A stretch of DNA of 64,000 bases from Isoptericola cucumis (lineage in GTDB: Bacteria; Actinomycetota; Actinomycetes; Actinomycetales; Cellulomonadaceae). A program made the position numbers and the translations under genes. Shown here one piece after another: positions 16,854 to 25,412 of this stretch (position 1 is the first letter of the stretch; every line of letters begins with the position of its first letter). The stretch is from NCBI RefSeq assembly GCF_014635665.1, contig NZ_BMDG01000018.1, positions 1-64,000 of the forward strand, in the 5' to 3' direction. The notes under the pieces were generated by a model, which saw only the letters and a list, made by a program, of their open reading frames with translations, was not told where the DNA came from and searched no databases.

Positions 16854-17300
16854 ATGGAATCCAGCACTCCGCCCGGACCGACGTCCGGCGCACCCGTGGA
16901 GCTCGTGCTCATCGAGTTCCCGAGGGCCGAGTTCAAGGGGGAGATCGTCGCCGAGCTGGCCCGGCTCGTCGACGCGGGCACGGTCGACGTGCTCGACGCG
17001 CTCCTCATCCGCAAGTCCGACGACGGCACCGTCCAATGGCTCGAGGCGACCGAGGGGGGTGACGACGAGCTGGCCCGCATCGTGGGCGAGCCCGCCGGCC
17101 TGCTCGCCGCGGACGACGTCGACGCCGTCGCGGAGGAGCTGGCCCCGGGGTCGGCCGTCGGGATGATCGTCTTCGAGCACACCTGGGCGCGAGGACTCAG
17201 CAGGGCCGTGCGCGGGGCCGGCGGGCAGGTGCTCGACTGGACCCGGGTACCGGCCGAGGCGATCGACGCGCTCGCCGAAGAGATCCAGAAGGAGGACTGA
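16854..17300 (+). CDS. DUF6325/DUF1269-like protein
   Basis: The 148-residue protein is soluble, acidic and predicted alpha/beta. It begins with a flexible Pro/Ser-rich stretch, then VELVLIEFPRAEFKGEIVAEL and later GMIVFEHTWARGLSRAVRGAGG, the pattern of DUF6325 and the related DUF1269 membrane-associated family. Function is unknown. The gene sits between a small membrane protein and a SHOCT-domain protein, with a GAGAGAGGCAG ribosome-binding region, and the next gene starts one base after its stop. The trio is often seen together in actinobacteria, which suggests a shared envelope or stress role (inference). Confidence 0.75.
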   Translation: MESSTPPGPTSGAPVELVLIEFPRAEFKGEIVAELARLVDAGTVDVLDALLIRKSDDGTVQWLEATEGGDDELARIVGEPAGLLAADDVDAVAEELAPGSAVGMIVFEHTWARGLSRAVRGAGGQVLDWTRVPAEAIDALAEEIQKED

Positions 17301-17301
17301 G

Positions 17302-17670
17302 ATGCCACCGATGCGACGGATGGGTCGCCCCGGCCTGATCGGGACCATGGCCCGCACTGCCGTGATCACCGGGACGGCGAACGCCACCAGCCGGGCGATG
17401 AACCGGCGTGCCATGGCCCGCGACGAGCAGCGCTACGCCGCCGACCAGTACAACGCGCAGCAGGCGCAGCAGGCGCAGCAGGCGCAGCAGGCGCAGCAGT
17501 ACCAGCCGCCGCCGCCCGCGCCCGCGCCGCCGCCCGCGCCCGCGCAGGTGACCGACGGGCCGGGTCCGGACGACCTCATCGCACAGCTGAAGCAGCTCGG
17601 CGACCTGCGGGCCGCGGGCGTGCTGTCCGACGCGGAGTTCGCGGCAGCGAAGGCCAAGCTCCTGGGTTGA
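17302..17670 (+). CDS. SHOCT-domain protein with a Gln/Ala repeat linker
   Basis: The 122-residue protein has a basic N terminus containing a weak hydrophobic stretch, then a linker with repeated QQA units encoded by a 9-bp tandem repeat (about 17455-17499), then a Pro-rich PPPAPAP stretch. It ends with a SHOCT domain (DLIAQLKQLGDLRAAGVLSDAEFAAAKAKLLG, last 32 residues). SHOCT is a short C-terminal helix-turn-helix-like oligomerisation motif found in many unrelated proteins. It begins one base after the DUF6325 gene and is probably co-transcribed with it. Function unknown. Confidence 0.82.
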   Translation: MPPMRRMGRPGLIGTMARTAVITGTANATSRAMNRRAMARDEQRYAADQYNAQQAQQAQQAQQAQQYQPPPPAPAPPPAPAQVTDGPGPDDLIAQLKQLGDLRAAGVLSDAEFAAAKAKLLG

Positions 17671-17725
17671 CACCCTGCTCGGACGGTGTCCGGGGTGGTG
17701 ACGGAGCCCGGGAAAGGGGCGGGGT

Positions 17726-18931
17726 GTGGACCTCGAGACCGTGACGATGCTGACGGTGGTCGCCGCGGCCGCCGTCGTCGCCCCGTTCGTGGTGGACCGG
17801 CTCGAGCGGGTCGTGCGGATCCCCTCGGTGGTGGTGGAGATCCTCCTCGGCATCCTCGTCGGGCCCGCGATCCTCGGCCTCGTGCACGAGACGCCCGTGA
17901 TCGAGGCGCTGTCCGACCTCGGGCTGGCGTTCCTCATGTTCCTCGCGGGCTATGAGATCGAGTTCGCGCGGATCCGCGGGGGCCCGCTGCGCACCGCGGC
18001 GGCGAGCTGGGTGGTCTCCCTCGTGCTCGGCCTGGCCGTCGGGCTGCTCCTCGCCGGACCGCAGGCCGGGCTCGTCGTCGGGCTCGCGCTCACGACGACG
18101 GCGCTGGGCGTCATCCTGCCGATCGTGCGCGACGGCGGCGCCGCCGGCACCCCGTTCGGCGACCGGGTGCTCGCCGTCGGCACCGTGGGCGAGTTCGGCC
18201 CGATCCTCGCGATCGCGTTCGTCCTGTCCGGCCAGCGCCCCGCGCAGACGCTGGTCGTGCTGCTCGTCTTCGCCGGCCTCGCCGTCACGGGGGCGGTGCT
18301 GGCGCGCAAGCCGCGCCACCCCCGGCTCGGGCGCGTCGTGACCGCCACGCTCGGCACCAGCTCGCAGGTGGCGGTGCGGCTGTGCGTGCTGGTGGTGGTG
18401 GGGATGTTCGCGCTCGCGCTGGCGCTCGGCCTCGATCCCGTGCTCGGGGCGTTCACCGCAGGCATCCTCGTGCACCTGTTCCTGTCCTCCAGCGACCCGC
18501 TGGAGTCCCGCGTGGTGGAGTCGCGGCTGGAGGGCATCGGGTTCGGCTTCCTCATCCCGGTCTTCTTCGTCATGAGCGGCGTGACGCTCGACGTCCGGTC
18601 CCTGATGGCGGACCCGGCCGTCCTGGTCTCGGTGCCGATCATCGTCGCGCTCTTCCTCGCGGTGAGGTGCCTGCCGACCTACCTGTTCCACCGCCGGGCC
18701 CTGGGCCGGACCGACGCGCTGGCCCTGGGCATGATGTCGGCGACGGCGCTGCCGCTGGTCGTGGTCATCACGACCGTCGGGACGACGGCGGGCCTGCTGC
18801 CCGAGGCCAACGCCGCGGCCGTCGTGCTGGCGGCGATCGCGTCCGTGCTGGTCTTCCCGGTGGTGGCCGAACAGCTGCGGGCCCGGCCGGGGCCGCAGCA
18901 CGACGAGACGAGCGAGGAGGCCCGGCGATGA
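17726..18931 (+). CDS. CPA2-type cation:proton antiporter
   Basis: The 401-residue protein consists almost entirely of about twelve hydrophobic helices and matches the Na+/H+ exchanger fold of the CPA2/KefB group. Typical segments are IPSVVVEILLGILVGPAILGLV, LGLAFLMFLAGYEIEF, LALTTTALGVILPIVRD and ALGLDPVLGAFTAGILV. There is no C-terminal TrkA-N/KTN domain, so no nucleotide gating is expected. It should exchange Na+ or K+ for H+ across the cytoplasmic membrane. The stop overlaps the start of a ClC channel gene (ATGA), so the two are probably co-translated and may work together in pH or ion balance. Confidence 0.88.
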   Translation: MDLETVTMLTVVAAAAVVAPFVVDRLERVVRIPSVVVEILLGILVGPAILGLVHETPVIEALSDLGLAFLMFLAGYEIEFARIRGGPLRTAAASWVVSLVLGLAVGLLLAGPQAGLVVGLALTTTALGVILPIVRDGGAAGTPFGDRVLAVGTVGEFGPILAIAFVLSGQRPAQTLVVLLVFAGLAVTGAVLARKPRHPRLGRVVTATLGTSSQVAVRLCVLVVVGMFALALALGLDPVLGAFTAGILVHLFLSSSDPLESRVVESRLEGIGFGFLIPVFFVMSGVTLDVRSLMADPAVLVSVPIIVALFLAVRCLPTYLFHRRALGRTDALALGMMSATALPLVVVITTVGTTAGLLPEANAAAVVLAAIASVLVFPVVAEQLRARPGPQHDETSEEARR

Positions 18932-20235
18932 CCCAGGTCGAGGCGGCGGCACCGCCGCGCGGGTTCACGCGGCTCCTGGCGCTGTCCGCGGCGCTGGGGG
19001 TCCCGGTGTCGGTCGCGGCCTTCCTGTTCCTGGTGGTGCTGCACGAGCTGACGCACCTCGTGTGGGAGGTGCTGCCCGGCGCCTGGGGCCTGCCCGGCGT
19101 GCCGTGGTGGTGGCCGCTGCCGTGGCTGCTGCTCGCGGGCGTCGGGGTCGGGGTCGCGGTCCGGTTCCTGCCGGGCCACGGCGGGCACGTCCCGGTGGAC
19201 GGCCTGAGCATGGGTGTCGTGCCCGCGTCGTTCGTCCCGGGCATCCTGCTGGCCGCGGTCGCGGGGCTGCCCCTCGGCGTCGTCCTCGGCCCCGAGGCGC
19301 CCCTGCTCGCCGTCGGCGCGGCGCTCGCCGTGGTCCTGGTGCGGCCGTGGGACGCGAGCCTCGGCGACCCGGGCCGCCAGGTCCTCGCCGTGGCGGGGTC
19401 GGCGGCCGCGCTGTCGGCCATCTTCGGCAACCCGCTGGTGGGCGCCGTCTTCGTCATCGAGGCGGCGGGCCTCTCGGGCCTGTCCGGCGCGAAGCTGACC
19501 CGGGTGGTGCTGCCGTGCCTGCTTGCCTCCGGCATCGGCGCGCTCGTCTTCACCGGGATGGGGAGCTGGACCGGTCTTGAGATCGCGTCGCTCGCCCTGC
19601 CGGACGTCGACGGGCCCGTGCGGCCCGACCTGGCCGACGTGCTGTGGACGGTGCCGGTGGCGGTGGTGGTCGCCGTCGGCGTCCGGCTCGTGCACCGGCT
19701 GGGCGCCGCCGTCGCGCGGCGCGCGGCCGCACGGCCGTTCGCGGCCGCCGTCACCGGGGCGCTCGTGGTGGGCGTCTGCGCGTCCGCCTACGCGCTGGTG
19801 ACGGGGCGTTCGCCGATGGAGGTGGCGCTGTCCGGGCAGGACCTGCTCGCCCCGCTGGCGGCCGACCCCGCGGCGTGGGGGGCCGGTGCGCTGGTCGCGC
19901 TGCTGGTGCTCAAGGGGGTCGCGTACGGGGTGTCGCTCGGCACGCTGCGCGGCGGCCCGATCTTCCCGGCGGTGCTCCTCGGGGCGGCGGCGGGCGTGCT
20001 GGTCGCGGGACTGCCGGGGTTCGGCGTGGTCCCCGCGCTCGCCGCCGGCATGGCGGCGGCGACCGCGGCGACGCTGCCGTTCCCGGTGTCGTCGGCCGTG
20101 CTGGTGGTGATGCTGCTCGGGGCGTCGGCGCCCGCGATGGCGCCGGTCGTGCTGCTCGCCGTGGTGGTGGGGTACGTCACCGAGCACCACGTGCTGCGTC
20201 CGCGCCGGGAGGCGGCCGAGGTCACTCCCCGGTGA
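18928..20235 (+). CDS. ClC-family chloride channel/transporter
   Basis: The 435-residue protein is strongly hydrophobic, with about ten to twelve membrane helices. ClC signatures are recognisable though diverged: LGPEAPLLAVG in place of the usual GxEGP, which keeps the gating-type Glu; FGNPLVGAVFVIE; and GTLRGGPIFPAVLLGAAAG (GxFxP-type anion site). It lacks cytoplasmic CBS domains. The start overlaps the CPA2 antiporter stop by ATGA, and the 3' end overlaps the opposite-strand kinase/DinB gene by 14 bp. Whether it is a channel or a Cl-/H+ antiporter cannot be told from this sequence. Confidence 0.85.
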   Translation: MTQVEAAAPPRGFTRLLALSAALGVPVSVAAFLFLVVLHELTHLVWEVLPGAWGLPGVPWWWPLPWLLLAGVGVGVAVRFLPGHGGHVPVDGLSMGVVPASFVPGILLAAVAGLPLGVVLGPEAPLLAVGAALAVVLVRPWDASLGDPGRQVLAVAGSAAALSAIFGNPLVGAVFVIEAAGLSGLSGAKLTRVVLPCLLASGIGALVFTGMGSWTGLEIASLALPDVDGPVRPDLADVLWTVPVAVVVAVGVRLVHRLGAAVARRAAARPFAAAVTGALVVGVCASAYALVTGRSPMEVALSGQDLLAPLAADPAAWGAGALVALLVLKGVAYGVSLGTLRGGPIFPAVLLGAAAGVLVAGLPGFGVVPALAAGMAAATAATLPFPVSSAVLVVMLLGASAPAMAPVVLLAVVVGYVTEHHVLRPRREAAEVTPR

Positions 20236-21334
20236 CGCCGTCCACCGCCTCGCGCAGCAGGTCGGCGTGGCCGTTGTGGCGGGCGTACTCCTCGATCATG
20301 TGCACGAGGATCCACCGCAGGCTGAAGGCCCCCTCGCCGTGGCGGCTCGACTCGCGCCGGCTGAGGCTTTCCAGCCCGTCGTCGGAGGCCAGCGCGGCGT
20401 CGATGCGGCGGTCGGCGTCGGCGACGGCGGCCTCGAACAACGCCCTGAGGTCCTCGGGGGAGTCGTCGGCGGCCGTGGTGAACTCCCAGTCGCGGTCCGC
20501 GTCCCAGTCGGCGGTGTCGAAGGGGGCCATCACCGTCCCGCCGTCGAGCACCGCCGCGAACCAGTCGGACTCGACGAGCGCGAGGTGCTTGAGCAGGCCG
20601 CCGAGCGTGAGCGTGCTCGGGGGGTGGGGCGTGCGCAGCTGCTCGGCGGACAGGCCTGCGGTCTTCCAGCGCAGGGTGTCGCGGTGGTAGTCGAGGTAGG
20701 CCCGCAGCGTGGTGGCCTCGTCCACCCGCAGCGGTGGGTCGACCCGGGTGGAGGCCGGCGGTTCCACGGTTGTGGCGCCCTCCTCCTCGACGGTCGCCCG
20801 CACGGGCACTCGCAGCTCGCCGCGGTCGAGCGCGGCGCGGACGGCCGCCGCGGTGGCCGCCGGCTCCTCGTCGCCCGTGTCTCGCGCGTGCGCCTCCAGC
20901 TCGCCCAGGTCGGCGAACGACGCGTGGACGCTGCGGACGGCGGCCGGGTCGCGCAGCTCGGCGTCGGAGCGGTCGGTGGCCCGGGCGAGGGCGACCTCGA
21001 GGCCGGGTCGCAGGACGACGTACGCGAGGTCCCAGCCCTCCCGCGCGGCGGCGGCGCGGAACGGCGGGAGGAACCACGGGCCGACGACGCCGTCCAGGAC
21101 GACGTCGTAGCCGCCGCGGACGTAAGCGCCGACGGCGCCGACGAGCGCCGCGGCGACCGTGTCGTTCTGCTGCTGCGAGCCGGACAGGTACGGCGGCACG
21201 AAGCCGGTGGCGATCGACCGGTAGAACGTGTCGCTCGTGAGGTTCACGGTCGGTCGGGCGGCGTCCGCCGTGAGCAGGGCGGCCACGGTGGTCTTTCCGG
21301 CGCCCGACGGGCCGGTGAGGATGGTCACGGTCAC
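20222..21334 (-). CDS. P-loop kinase-like domain fused to a DinB/DUF664 domain
   Basis: The product is 370 residues. The N-terminal half starts with ILTGPSGAGKTTVAALL (Walker A) and continues with a TSDTFYRSIATGFVPPYL motif, resembling chloramphenicol-phosphotransferase/shikimate-kinase-type small-molecule kinases. The C-terminal half (about residues 195-370) is a DinB/DUF664 four-helix bundle: LRAYLDYHRDTLRWKTAGLS, GLLKHLALVESDWF and SLRWILVHMIEEYARHNGHADLLRE, with metal-binding His residues spread as in thiol-dependent transferases. The start is one of two GTG codons (21334 or 21328); no strong ribosome-binding site decides between them. Gene-level fusion of these two folds is seen directly; its function is unknown. 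Confidence 0.75.
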   Translation of the reverse strand: MTVTILTGPSGAGKTTVAALLTADAARPTVNLTSDTFYRSIATGFVPPYLSGSQQQNDTVAAALVGAVGAYVRGGYDVVLDGVVGPWFLPPFRAAAAREGWDLAYVVLRPGLEVALARATDRSDAELRDPAAVRSVHASFADLGELEAHARDTGDEEPAATAAAVRAALDRGELRVPVRATVEEEGATTVEPPASTRVDPPLRVDEATTLRAYLDYHRDTLRWKTAGLSAEQLRTPHPPSTLTLGGLLKHLALVESDWFAAVLDGGTVMAPFDTADWDADRDWEFTTAADDSPEDLRALFEAAVADADRRIDAALASDDGLESLSRRESSRHGEGAFSLRWILVHMIEEYARHNGHADLLREAVDGVTGE

Positions 21335-21405
21335 CCGGGTGACCCTAGCGGGTGGGCGGGACGGCGCGGGCCTGATTTCTCGGCGCCGCCCCCGGAGCGA
21401 CGTCG

Positions 21406-22221
21406 TCAGCCGTGCGCCAGCTCGCGCGCCCGCTCCAGGACGTCGTCGAGCATCCGCGGGGTGAGTCGGCCGGTGAAGGTGTTCTGCTGCGAGACGTGGA
21501 AGCAGCCGAGCACGGTCAGGGTGCCGGGGCCGGGGTCCTCGGACCGTGCCCGGCGCAGGGTCACCTCGGTGCCATGCGCGAAGCGCGGCCGGGGTCGCGG
21601 CACCTCCCACCCCTGCTCGTCGAGCGTCGTCAGCAGCGCCTGCCAGCCGATGGCGCCGAGGGCGACGGCCACGCGCACCCCGTCGCCCACGAGCTCGAGC
21701 TCCCGGGCCAGGTAGGGGGCACAGCGCCGGCGTTCGGCGGGCGTGGGCTTGTTGGCGGGCGGGGCGCACCGCACGGGTGCCGTGACGCGGATGCCGCGCA
21801 GCTCCAGGCCGTCGTCGGCCGCGGTGGACGTGGCCTGGTTGGCGAACCCGGTGCGGTGCATCGCGGCGAACAGGAAGTCCCCGCTGCGGTCGCCGGTGAA
21901 CATCCGCCCGGTGCGGTTGGCGCCGTGCGCCGCCGGCGCGAGCCCGACGACGACCACCGCCGCCTGCGGGTCGCCGAAGCCGGGCACCGGCCGGCCCCAG
22001 TAGGTCTGGTCGCGGAACGCGGCGCGGCGGGTCGCGGCGACCTCCTCCCGCCACGCGACGAGGCGCGGGCAGGCGCGGCAGTCGACGAGGTGGTCGTCGA
22101 GCGCGGCCAGGCTCCCGGCCGTGCGCGCGGCCTCGGGGTACCGGGGCGACGCAGGGTCGGCGGGGTCGGCGGGGACGGAGCGGCCGGCGCCGCCGGACGG
22201 CACGGACGGGGTGGGAGGCAC
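21406..22221 (-). CDS. Family 5 (UDGb) uracil-DNA glycosylase
   Basis: The 271-residue protein removes uracil and other deaminated bases from DNA. Motif GLAPAAHGANRTGRMFTGD (residues 93-111) is the UDGb active-site block, and GCFHVSQQNTFTGRLT near the C terminus is the second. Four cysteines at 48, 51, 152 and 167 fit the 4Fe-4S cluster of this family. The start is a GTG at 22221; the first 35 residues are a poorly conserved Pro/Ala-rich extension. A GC hairpin at 22248-22274 separates it from the upstream minus-strand membrane gene. High-GC bacteria commonly keep this enzyme because of cytosine deamination load. Confidence 0.93.
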   Translation of the reverse strand: MPPTPSVPSGGAGRSVPADPADPASPRYPEAARTAGSLAALDDHLVDCRACPRLVAWREEVAATRRAAFRDQTYWGRPVPGFGDPQAAVVVVGLAPAAHGANRTGRMFTGDRSGDFLFAAMHRTGFANQATSTAADDGLELRGIRVTAPVRCAPPANKPTPAERRRCAPYLARELELVGDGVRVAVALGAIGWQALLTTLDEQGWEVPRPRPRFAHGTEVTLRRARSEDPGPGTLTVLGCFHVSQQNTFTGRLTPRMLDDVLERARELAHG

Positions 22222-22247
22222 GGACCCATCCTCGCCGGGACGTGCGT

Positions 22248-22274
22248 CGGCCCGCTCCCTGAAGGGGCGGGCCG
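22248..22274 (-). terminator. GC-rich hairpin, putative terminator
   Basis: CGGCCCGC and GCGGGCCG pair perfectly around a further short stem and a TGAA-containing loop. The hairpin lies 35 bp after the stop of the minus-strand membrane gene (22309-22803) and before the uracil-DNA glycosylase start. There is no U-tract, as is common for actinobacterial terminators. Confidence 0.55.
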
Positions 22275-22308
22275 AGGGGGTCGCGGGGACGCCTGCTGCT
22301 GCGGGCGG

Positions 22309-22803
22309 TCAGGCGGCGGTCGTCAGGTGCGTGCGCGTGGTCGCCGGCCGGGGCGTGGCGACGGCGGGGGTCGCGGCACCGAGGCTGCGGAGCGAGGCGC
22401 CCATGAGACCGACGAGGACGCCGAGGCCCATCACCAGGGCGCTGACGCCGTAGGCCACGACGGACGTGAAGAGCGAGGCCCGCAGGAACGAGGCGTTCAT
22501 CGCCGTGTCGCGCAGCGGGTCGTCCTGCTCCAGCTGGGCGTAGGTCTGCCCGCCGGTCGCCTCGAGCGCGTGCTTGTCGATGACCTGCGCCTGCGCGTAC
22601 GCCGAGAAGGGGCCGTCGACGGTGTCGCCGGCGAGGAACGCGGCGTCCTCGGAGACCGTGATCTCCTGGGCGGACAGCTGGGAGCTGACGGTGGCCCAGG
22701 TGGCGGCACCGGCGCCGATCATGACGAGGCCGGCGACGATGGCGAGGATGCCGACGGTGCGGGCCAGGCGAGAGGTGCCGCCTGCGGTGCGGGTGGTGGT
22801 CAT
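22309..22803 (-). CDS. Two-helix membrane protein of unknown function
   Basis: The 164-residue protein has an N-terminal membrane helix (residues about 15-38, VGILAIVAGLVMIGAGAATW), an extracytoplasmic loop of about 70 residues, and a second helix around 110-135 (VVAYGVSALVMGLGVLVGLM), then a Thr/Ala/Pro-rich tail. Related actinobacterial proteins are often labelled LigA-like, but nothing here supports a dioxygenase. Upstream lie a GntR/FadR-type palindrome over the likely -10 box and a 30-bp palindrome, so expression is probably regulated. The start is ATG with GGAGGGG-type Shine-Dalgarno (minus strand). Confidence 0.75.
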   Translation of the reverse strand: MTTTRTAGGTSRLARTVGILAIVAGLVMIGAGAATWATVSSQLSAQEITVSEDAAFLAGDTVDGPFSAYAQAQVIDKHALEATGGQTYAQLEQDDPLRDTAMNASFLRASLFTSVVAYGVSALVMGLGVLVGLMGASLRSLGAATPAVATPRPATTRTHLTTAA

Positions 22804-22871
22804 GGTCCCCTCCGGGGGTGCGGGGCCGCGGGTCCCGCGGCGGGTGGTGCGCCGGTCCGGCGCTCGCCTCT

Positions 22872-22883
22872 ATGGTAAGACCA
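22872..22883 (-). promoter_or_regulatory. -10 box overlapped by a FadR/GntR-type operator
   Basis: TGGTAAGACCA at 22873-22883 is an 11-bp palindrome that fits TNGTNNNACNA, the consensus of FadR-subfamily GntR regulators. On the minus strand TACCAT (22877 to 22872) is a TANNNT -10 box about 70 bp before the membrane gene, so a bound repressor would cover it. No GntR gene is present in the window. Confidence 0.55.
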
Positions 22884-22904
22884 CACCTCGCCCGGGCGCA
22901 GGGT

Positions 22905-22934
22905 GGATGCATGTGAAGTCCTTCACATGCATCC
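22905..22934. repeat. 30-bp near-perfect palindrome in a divergent promoter region
   Basis: Two perfect 14-bp arms, GGATGCATGTGAAG and its reverse complement, flank a 2-bp centre. The element is AT-richer than its surroundings and lies about 102 bp from each of the two divergent start codons (22803 minus and 23037 plus). It may be a regulator binding site or a DNA cruciform; no family could be assigned by eye. Confidence 0.8.
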
Positions 22935-23036
22935 GAGCGGGCCGTGGGGGCGGAGGTCGCGGGGCAGGGTCCGCCTGGCTACCGTGGCGAGGAGGGCGAC
23001 GGCTGTCCGGCCGCCGCACGTCGAAGGGGGAGGACC

Positions 23037-23213
23037 ATGAGCGAGCGCTCCGGACTGGGCGGGCTGTTCGACAAGGCCAAGGACAAGGCCAAGGACCTGG
23101 CGACCGACGAGAACATCGAGAAGGCCGCGGAGCAGGTGAAGAAGGTCGCGCCGGACAAGGTCGACGGCTACGTCGACAAGGCCGCCGACGAGGCCAAGAA
23201 GCGCAACGACTGA
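23037..23213 (+). CDS. Small MT0933/Rv0909-like antitoxin-family protein
   Basis: The 58-residue, very Lys/Asp-rich protein contains FDKAKDKAKDLATDENIEKA and ends with a KVDGYVDKAADEAKK stretch. This helical pattern matches the MT0933 (Rv0909) putative antitoxin family, also related to late-embryogenesis-like repeats. No toxin gene is adjacent, so a stress or chaperone-like role is equally possible. The ATG at 23037 is well supported by GGGGGAGG upstream; a TACCGT box at 22980-22985 is a plausible -10. A strong hairpin follows the gene at 23252-23282. Confidence 0.75.
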   Translation: MSERSGLGGLFDKAKDKAKDLATDENIEKAAEQVKKVAPDKVDGYVDKAADEAKKRND

Positions 23214-23251
23214 CGCGTGCTCCGTGCGCGGGCCGCACGGGTGAGTACGAT

Positions 23252-23282
23252 CGTGGGGCGTCACCGGTGGTGACGCCCCACG
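23252..23282 (+). terminator. Perfect 14-bp hairpin between the MT0933-like gene and thrS
   Basis: The arms CGTGGGGCGTCACC and GGTGACGCCCCACG pair without mismatch around a 3-nt loop. The hairpin begins 39 bp after the MT0933-like stop and 119 bp before thrS. A TACGAT -10-like box lies immediately before it (23246-23251), so the hairpin may either end the upstream transcript or sit at the extreme 5' end of the thrS leader. Confidence 0.65.
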
Positions 23283-23370
23283 GCCGTCCCCGGCTCTGCC
23301 TCGGCGGCCGCCCGCTCGACCGCCTGCGAGCACGTTCGCAGCGGTCACACCGACTCACAAGGAGCTGCAC

Positions 23371-25410
23371 GTGTCCGACGTCGCCTCGCCGATGCCACCG
23401 AACCCCGACCACCAGCAGGACGCGGTGACGGTGCAGACGCCGACGACGGGCACCGAGCTCTTCGCCGACCGCCGCGACGTCGTCGTCGTGCGCGTCGACG
23501 GCGAGCTCAAGGACCTGTCCACCCCGCTGGCGGCCGGCACCGTCGTCGAGCCGGTCACGATCGGCTCGCCCGACGGCCTCGCCGTGCTGCGGCACAGCGC
23601 CGCGCACGTGCTCGCCCAGGCGGTGCAGCAGGTGAACCCGAAGGCGAGGCTCGGCATCGGCCCGCCGGTCACGGACGGCTTCTACTACGACTTCGACGTG
23701 GAGACCCCGTTCACGCCCGAGGACCTGAAGGCTCTCGACAAGGCGATGGCACGCATCATCAAGGAGGGTCAGACCTTCCGCCGCCGCGTCGTGACCGAGG
23801 ACGAGGCGCGGGCCGAGCTGGCCGACGAGCCGTACAAGCTCGAGCTCATCGGCCTCAAGGGCGGCGCGGCGCCGGCCGAGGGCGACGACGCGGGCGTCTC
23901 CGTCGAGGTGGGCGCCGGCGAGCTGACGATCTACGACAACGTGCGCGGCGCCGGTCGCGAGAGCGAGACCGTGGTGTGGAAGGACCTGTGCCGCGGCCCC
24001 CACCTGCCCAGCACGAAGCTGATCGGCAACGGCGTGCAGCTGATGCGCACCGCCGCGGCCTACTGGCGCGGCAGCGAGAAGAACCCGCAGCTGCAGCGCG
24101 TCTACGGCACCGCCTGGCCCAGCAAGGACGAGCTCAAGGCCTACCTCGAGCGTCTCGCCGAGGCGGAGCGGCGCGACCACCGCCGCCTCGGCAGCGAGCT
24201 CGACCTCTTCTCGTTCCCGGACGAGATCGGCTCGGGCCTGCCGGTCTTCCACCCCAAGGGCGCCATGGTGCGCATGGAGATGGAGGACTACTCGCGACGC
24301 CGGCACATCGAGTCCGGGTACTCGTTCGTGTCCACCCCGCACATCACCAAGGCGAAGCTCTTCGAGACCTCGCGGCACCTCGACTGGTACGCGGACGGGA
24401 TGTACCCGCCCATGCATCTCGACGCCGAGCTCGACGACGAGGGCAACGTGCGCAAGCCCGGCCAGGACTACTACCTGAAGCCGATGAACTGCCCGATGCA
24501 CAACCTCGTCTTCTCCTCGCGGGGCCGGTCGTACCGGGAGCTGCCGCTGCGGCTGTTCGAGTTCGGCACCGTCTACCGCTACGAGAAGTCCGGCGTGGTG
24601 CACGGCCTGACGCGCGCCCGCGGCTTCACCCAGGACGACGCGCACATCTACTGCACGCGCGAGCAGATGCAGACCGAGCTGACCTCGCTCCTGACGTTCG
24701 TGCTCGAGCTGCTGCGCGACTACGGCCTGAACGACTTCTACCTCGAGCTGTCCACGCGCGACCCCGAGAAGTCCGTGGGCGACGACGCGACGTGGGACGA
24801 GGCCACGGAGGTGCTGCGCCAGGTCGCGACGGCGTCCGGCCTCGAGCTGGTCGCCGACCCGGGCGGTGCGGCGTTCTACGGCCCGAAGATCTCGGTGCAG
24901 GCCAAGGACGCCATCGGGCGCACGTGGCAGCTCTCGACCATCCAGCTCGACTTCTTCGAGCCGGAGCTGTTCGAGCTCGAGTACACGGCGTCCGACGGCT
25001 CGCGGCAGCGTCCGGTCATGATTCACCGCGCCCTGTTCGGCTCGATCGAGCGGTTCTTCGGCATCCTCGTGGAGCACTACGCGGGCGCGTTCCCGGCCTG
25101 GCTGGCTCCGGTCCAGGTGCTGGCCGTGCCCGTGGCCGACGCGTTCGACGACTACCTCTCCGACGTCGTCGCCCAGCTCAAGGCCCAGGGCATCCGCGCC
25201 GAGATCGACCGGTCGGACGACCGGTTCGGCAAGAAGATCCGCAACGCCGCCAAGGAGAAGGTGCCGTTCGTGCTCATCGCGGGCGGGGAGGACGCGGAGG
25301 CCGGCGCGGTGTCGTTCCGCTTCCGCGACGGCAGCCAGGAGAACGGGGTGCCGGTCGCCGACGCGATCGAGCGCATCGTCGCCGCCGTCCGCGACCGCGT
25401 CCAGGTCTGA
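23371..25410 (+). CDS. thrS: Threonyl-tRNA synthetase
   Basis: The 679-residue enzyme attaches threonine to its tRNA. In order it has a TGS-like ubiquitin fold (residues about 25-65), the editing domain with HSAAH (His75/His79), the class II catalytic core with the zinc ligands Cys374 (PMNCPMHN), His425 (DDAHIYC) and His552 (MIHRALFGS), and the anticodon-binding domain from about 570. The GTG start follows AAGGAG. It heads the conserved actinobacterial row thrS-HIT-pgsA-patA-pimA. The leader contains a strong hairpin but no T-box features that I can recognise. Confidence 0.97.
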   Translation: MSDVASPMPPNPDHQQDAVTVQTPTTGTELFADRRDVVVVRVDGELKDLSTPLAAGTVVEPVTIGSPDGLAVLRHSAAHVLAQAVQQVNPKARLGIGPPVTDGFYYDFDVETPFTPEDLKALDKAMARIIKEGQTFRRRVVTEDEARAELADEPYKLELIGLKGGAAPAEGDDAGVSVEVGAGELTIYDNVRGAGRESETVVWKDLCRGPHLPSTKLIGNGVQLMRTAAAYWRGSEKNPQLQRVYGTAWPSKDELKAYLERLAEAERRDHRRLGSELDLFSFPDEIGSGLPVFHPKGAMVRMEMEDYSRRRHIESGYSFVSTPHITKAKLFETSRHLDWYADGMYPPMHLDAELDDEGNVRKPGQDYYLKPMNCPMHNLVFSSRGRSYRELPLRLFEFGTVYRYEKSGVVHGLTRARGFTQDDAHIYCTREQMQTELTSLLTFVLELLRDYGLNDFYLELSTRDPEKSVGDDATWDEATEVLRQVATASGLELVADPGGAAFYGPKISVQAKDAIGRTWQLSTIQLDFFEPELFELEYTASDGSRQRPVMIHRALFGSIERFFGILVEHYAGAFPAWLAPVQVLAVPVADAFDDYLSDVVAQLKAQGIRAEIDRSDDRFGKKIRNAAKEKVPFVLIAGGEDAEAGAVSFRFRDGSQENGVPVADAIERIVAAVRDRVQV

Positions 25411-25412
25411 GC

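Noticed and set aside
23214-23370. Possible T-box leader before thrS
   Set aside because: Only one strong hairpin is visible; no conserved T-box sequence or antiterminator could be recognised.
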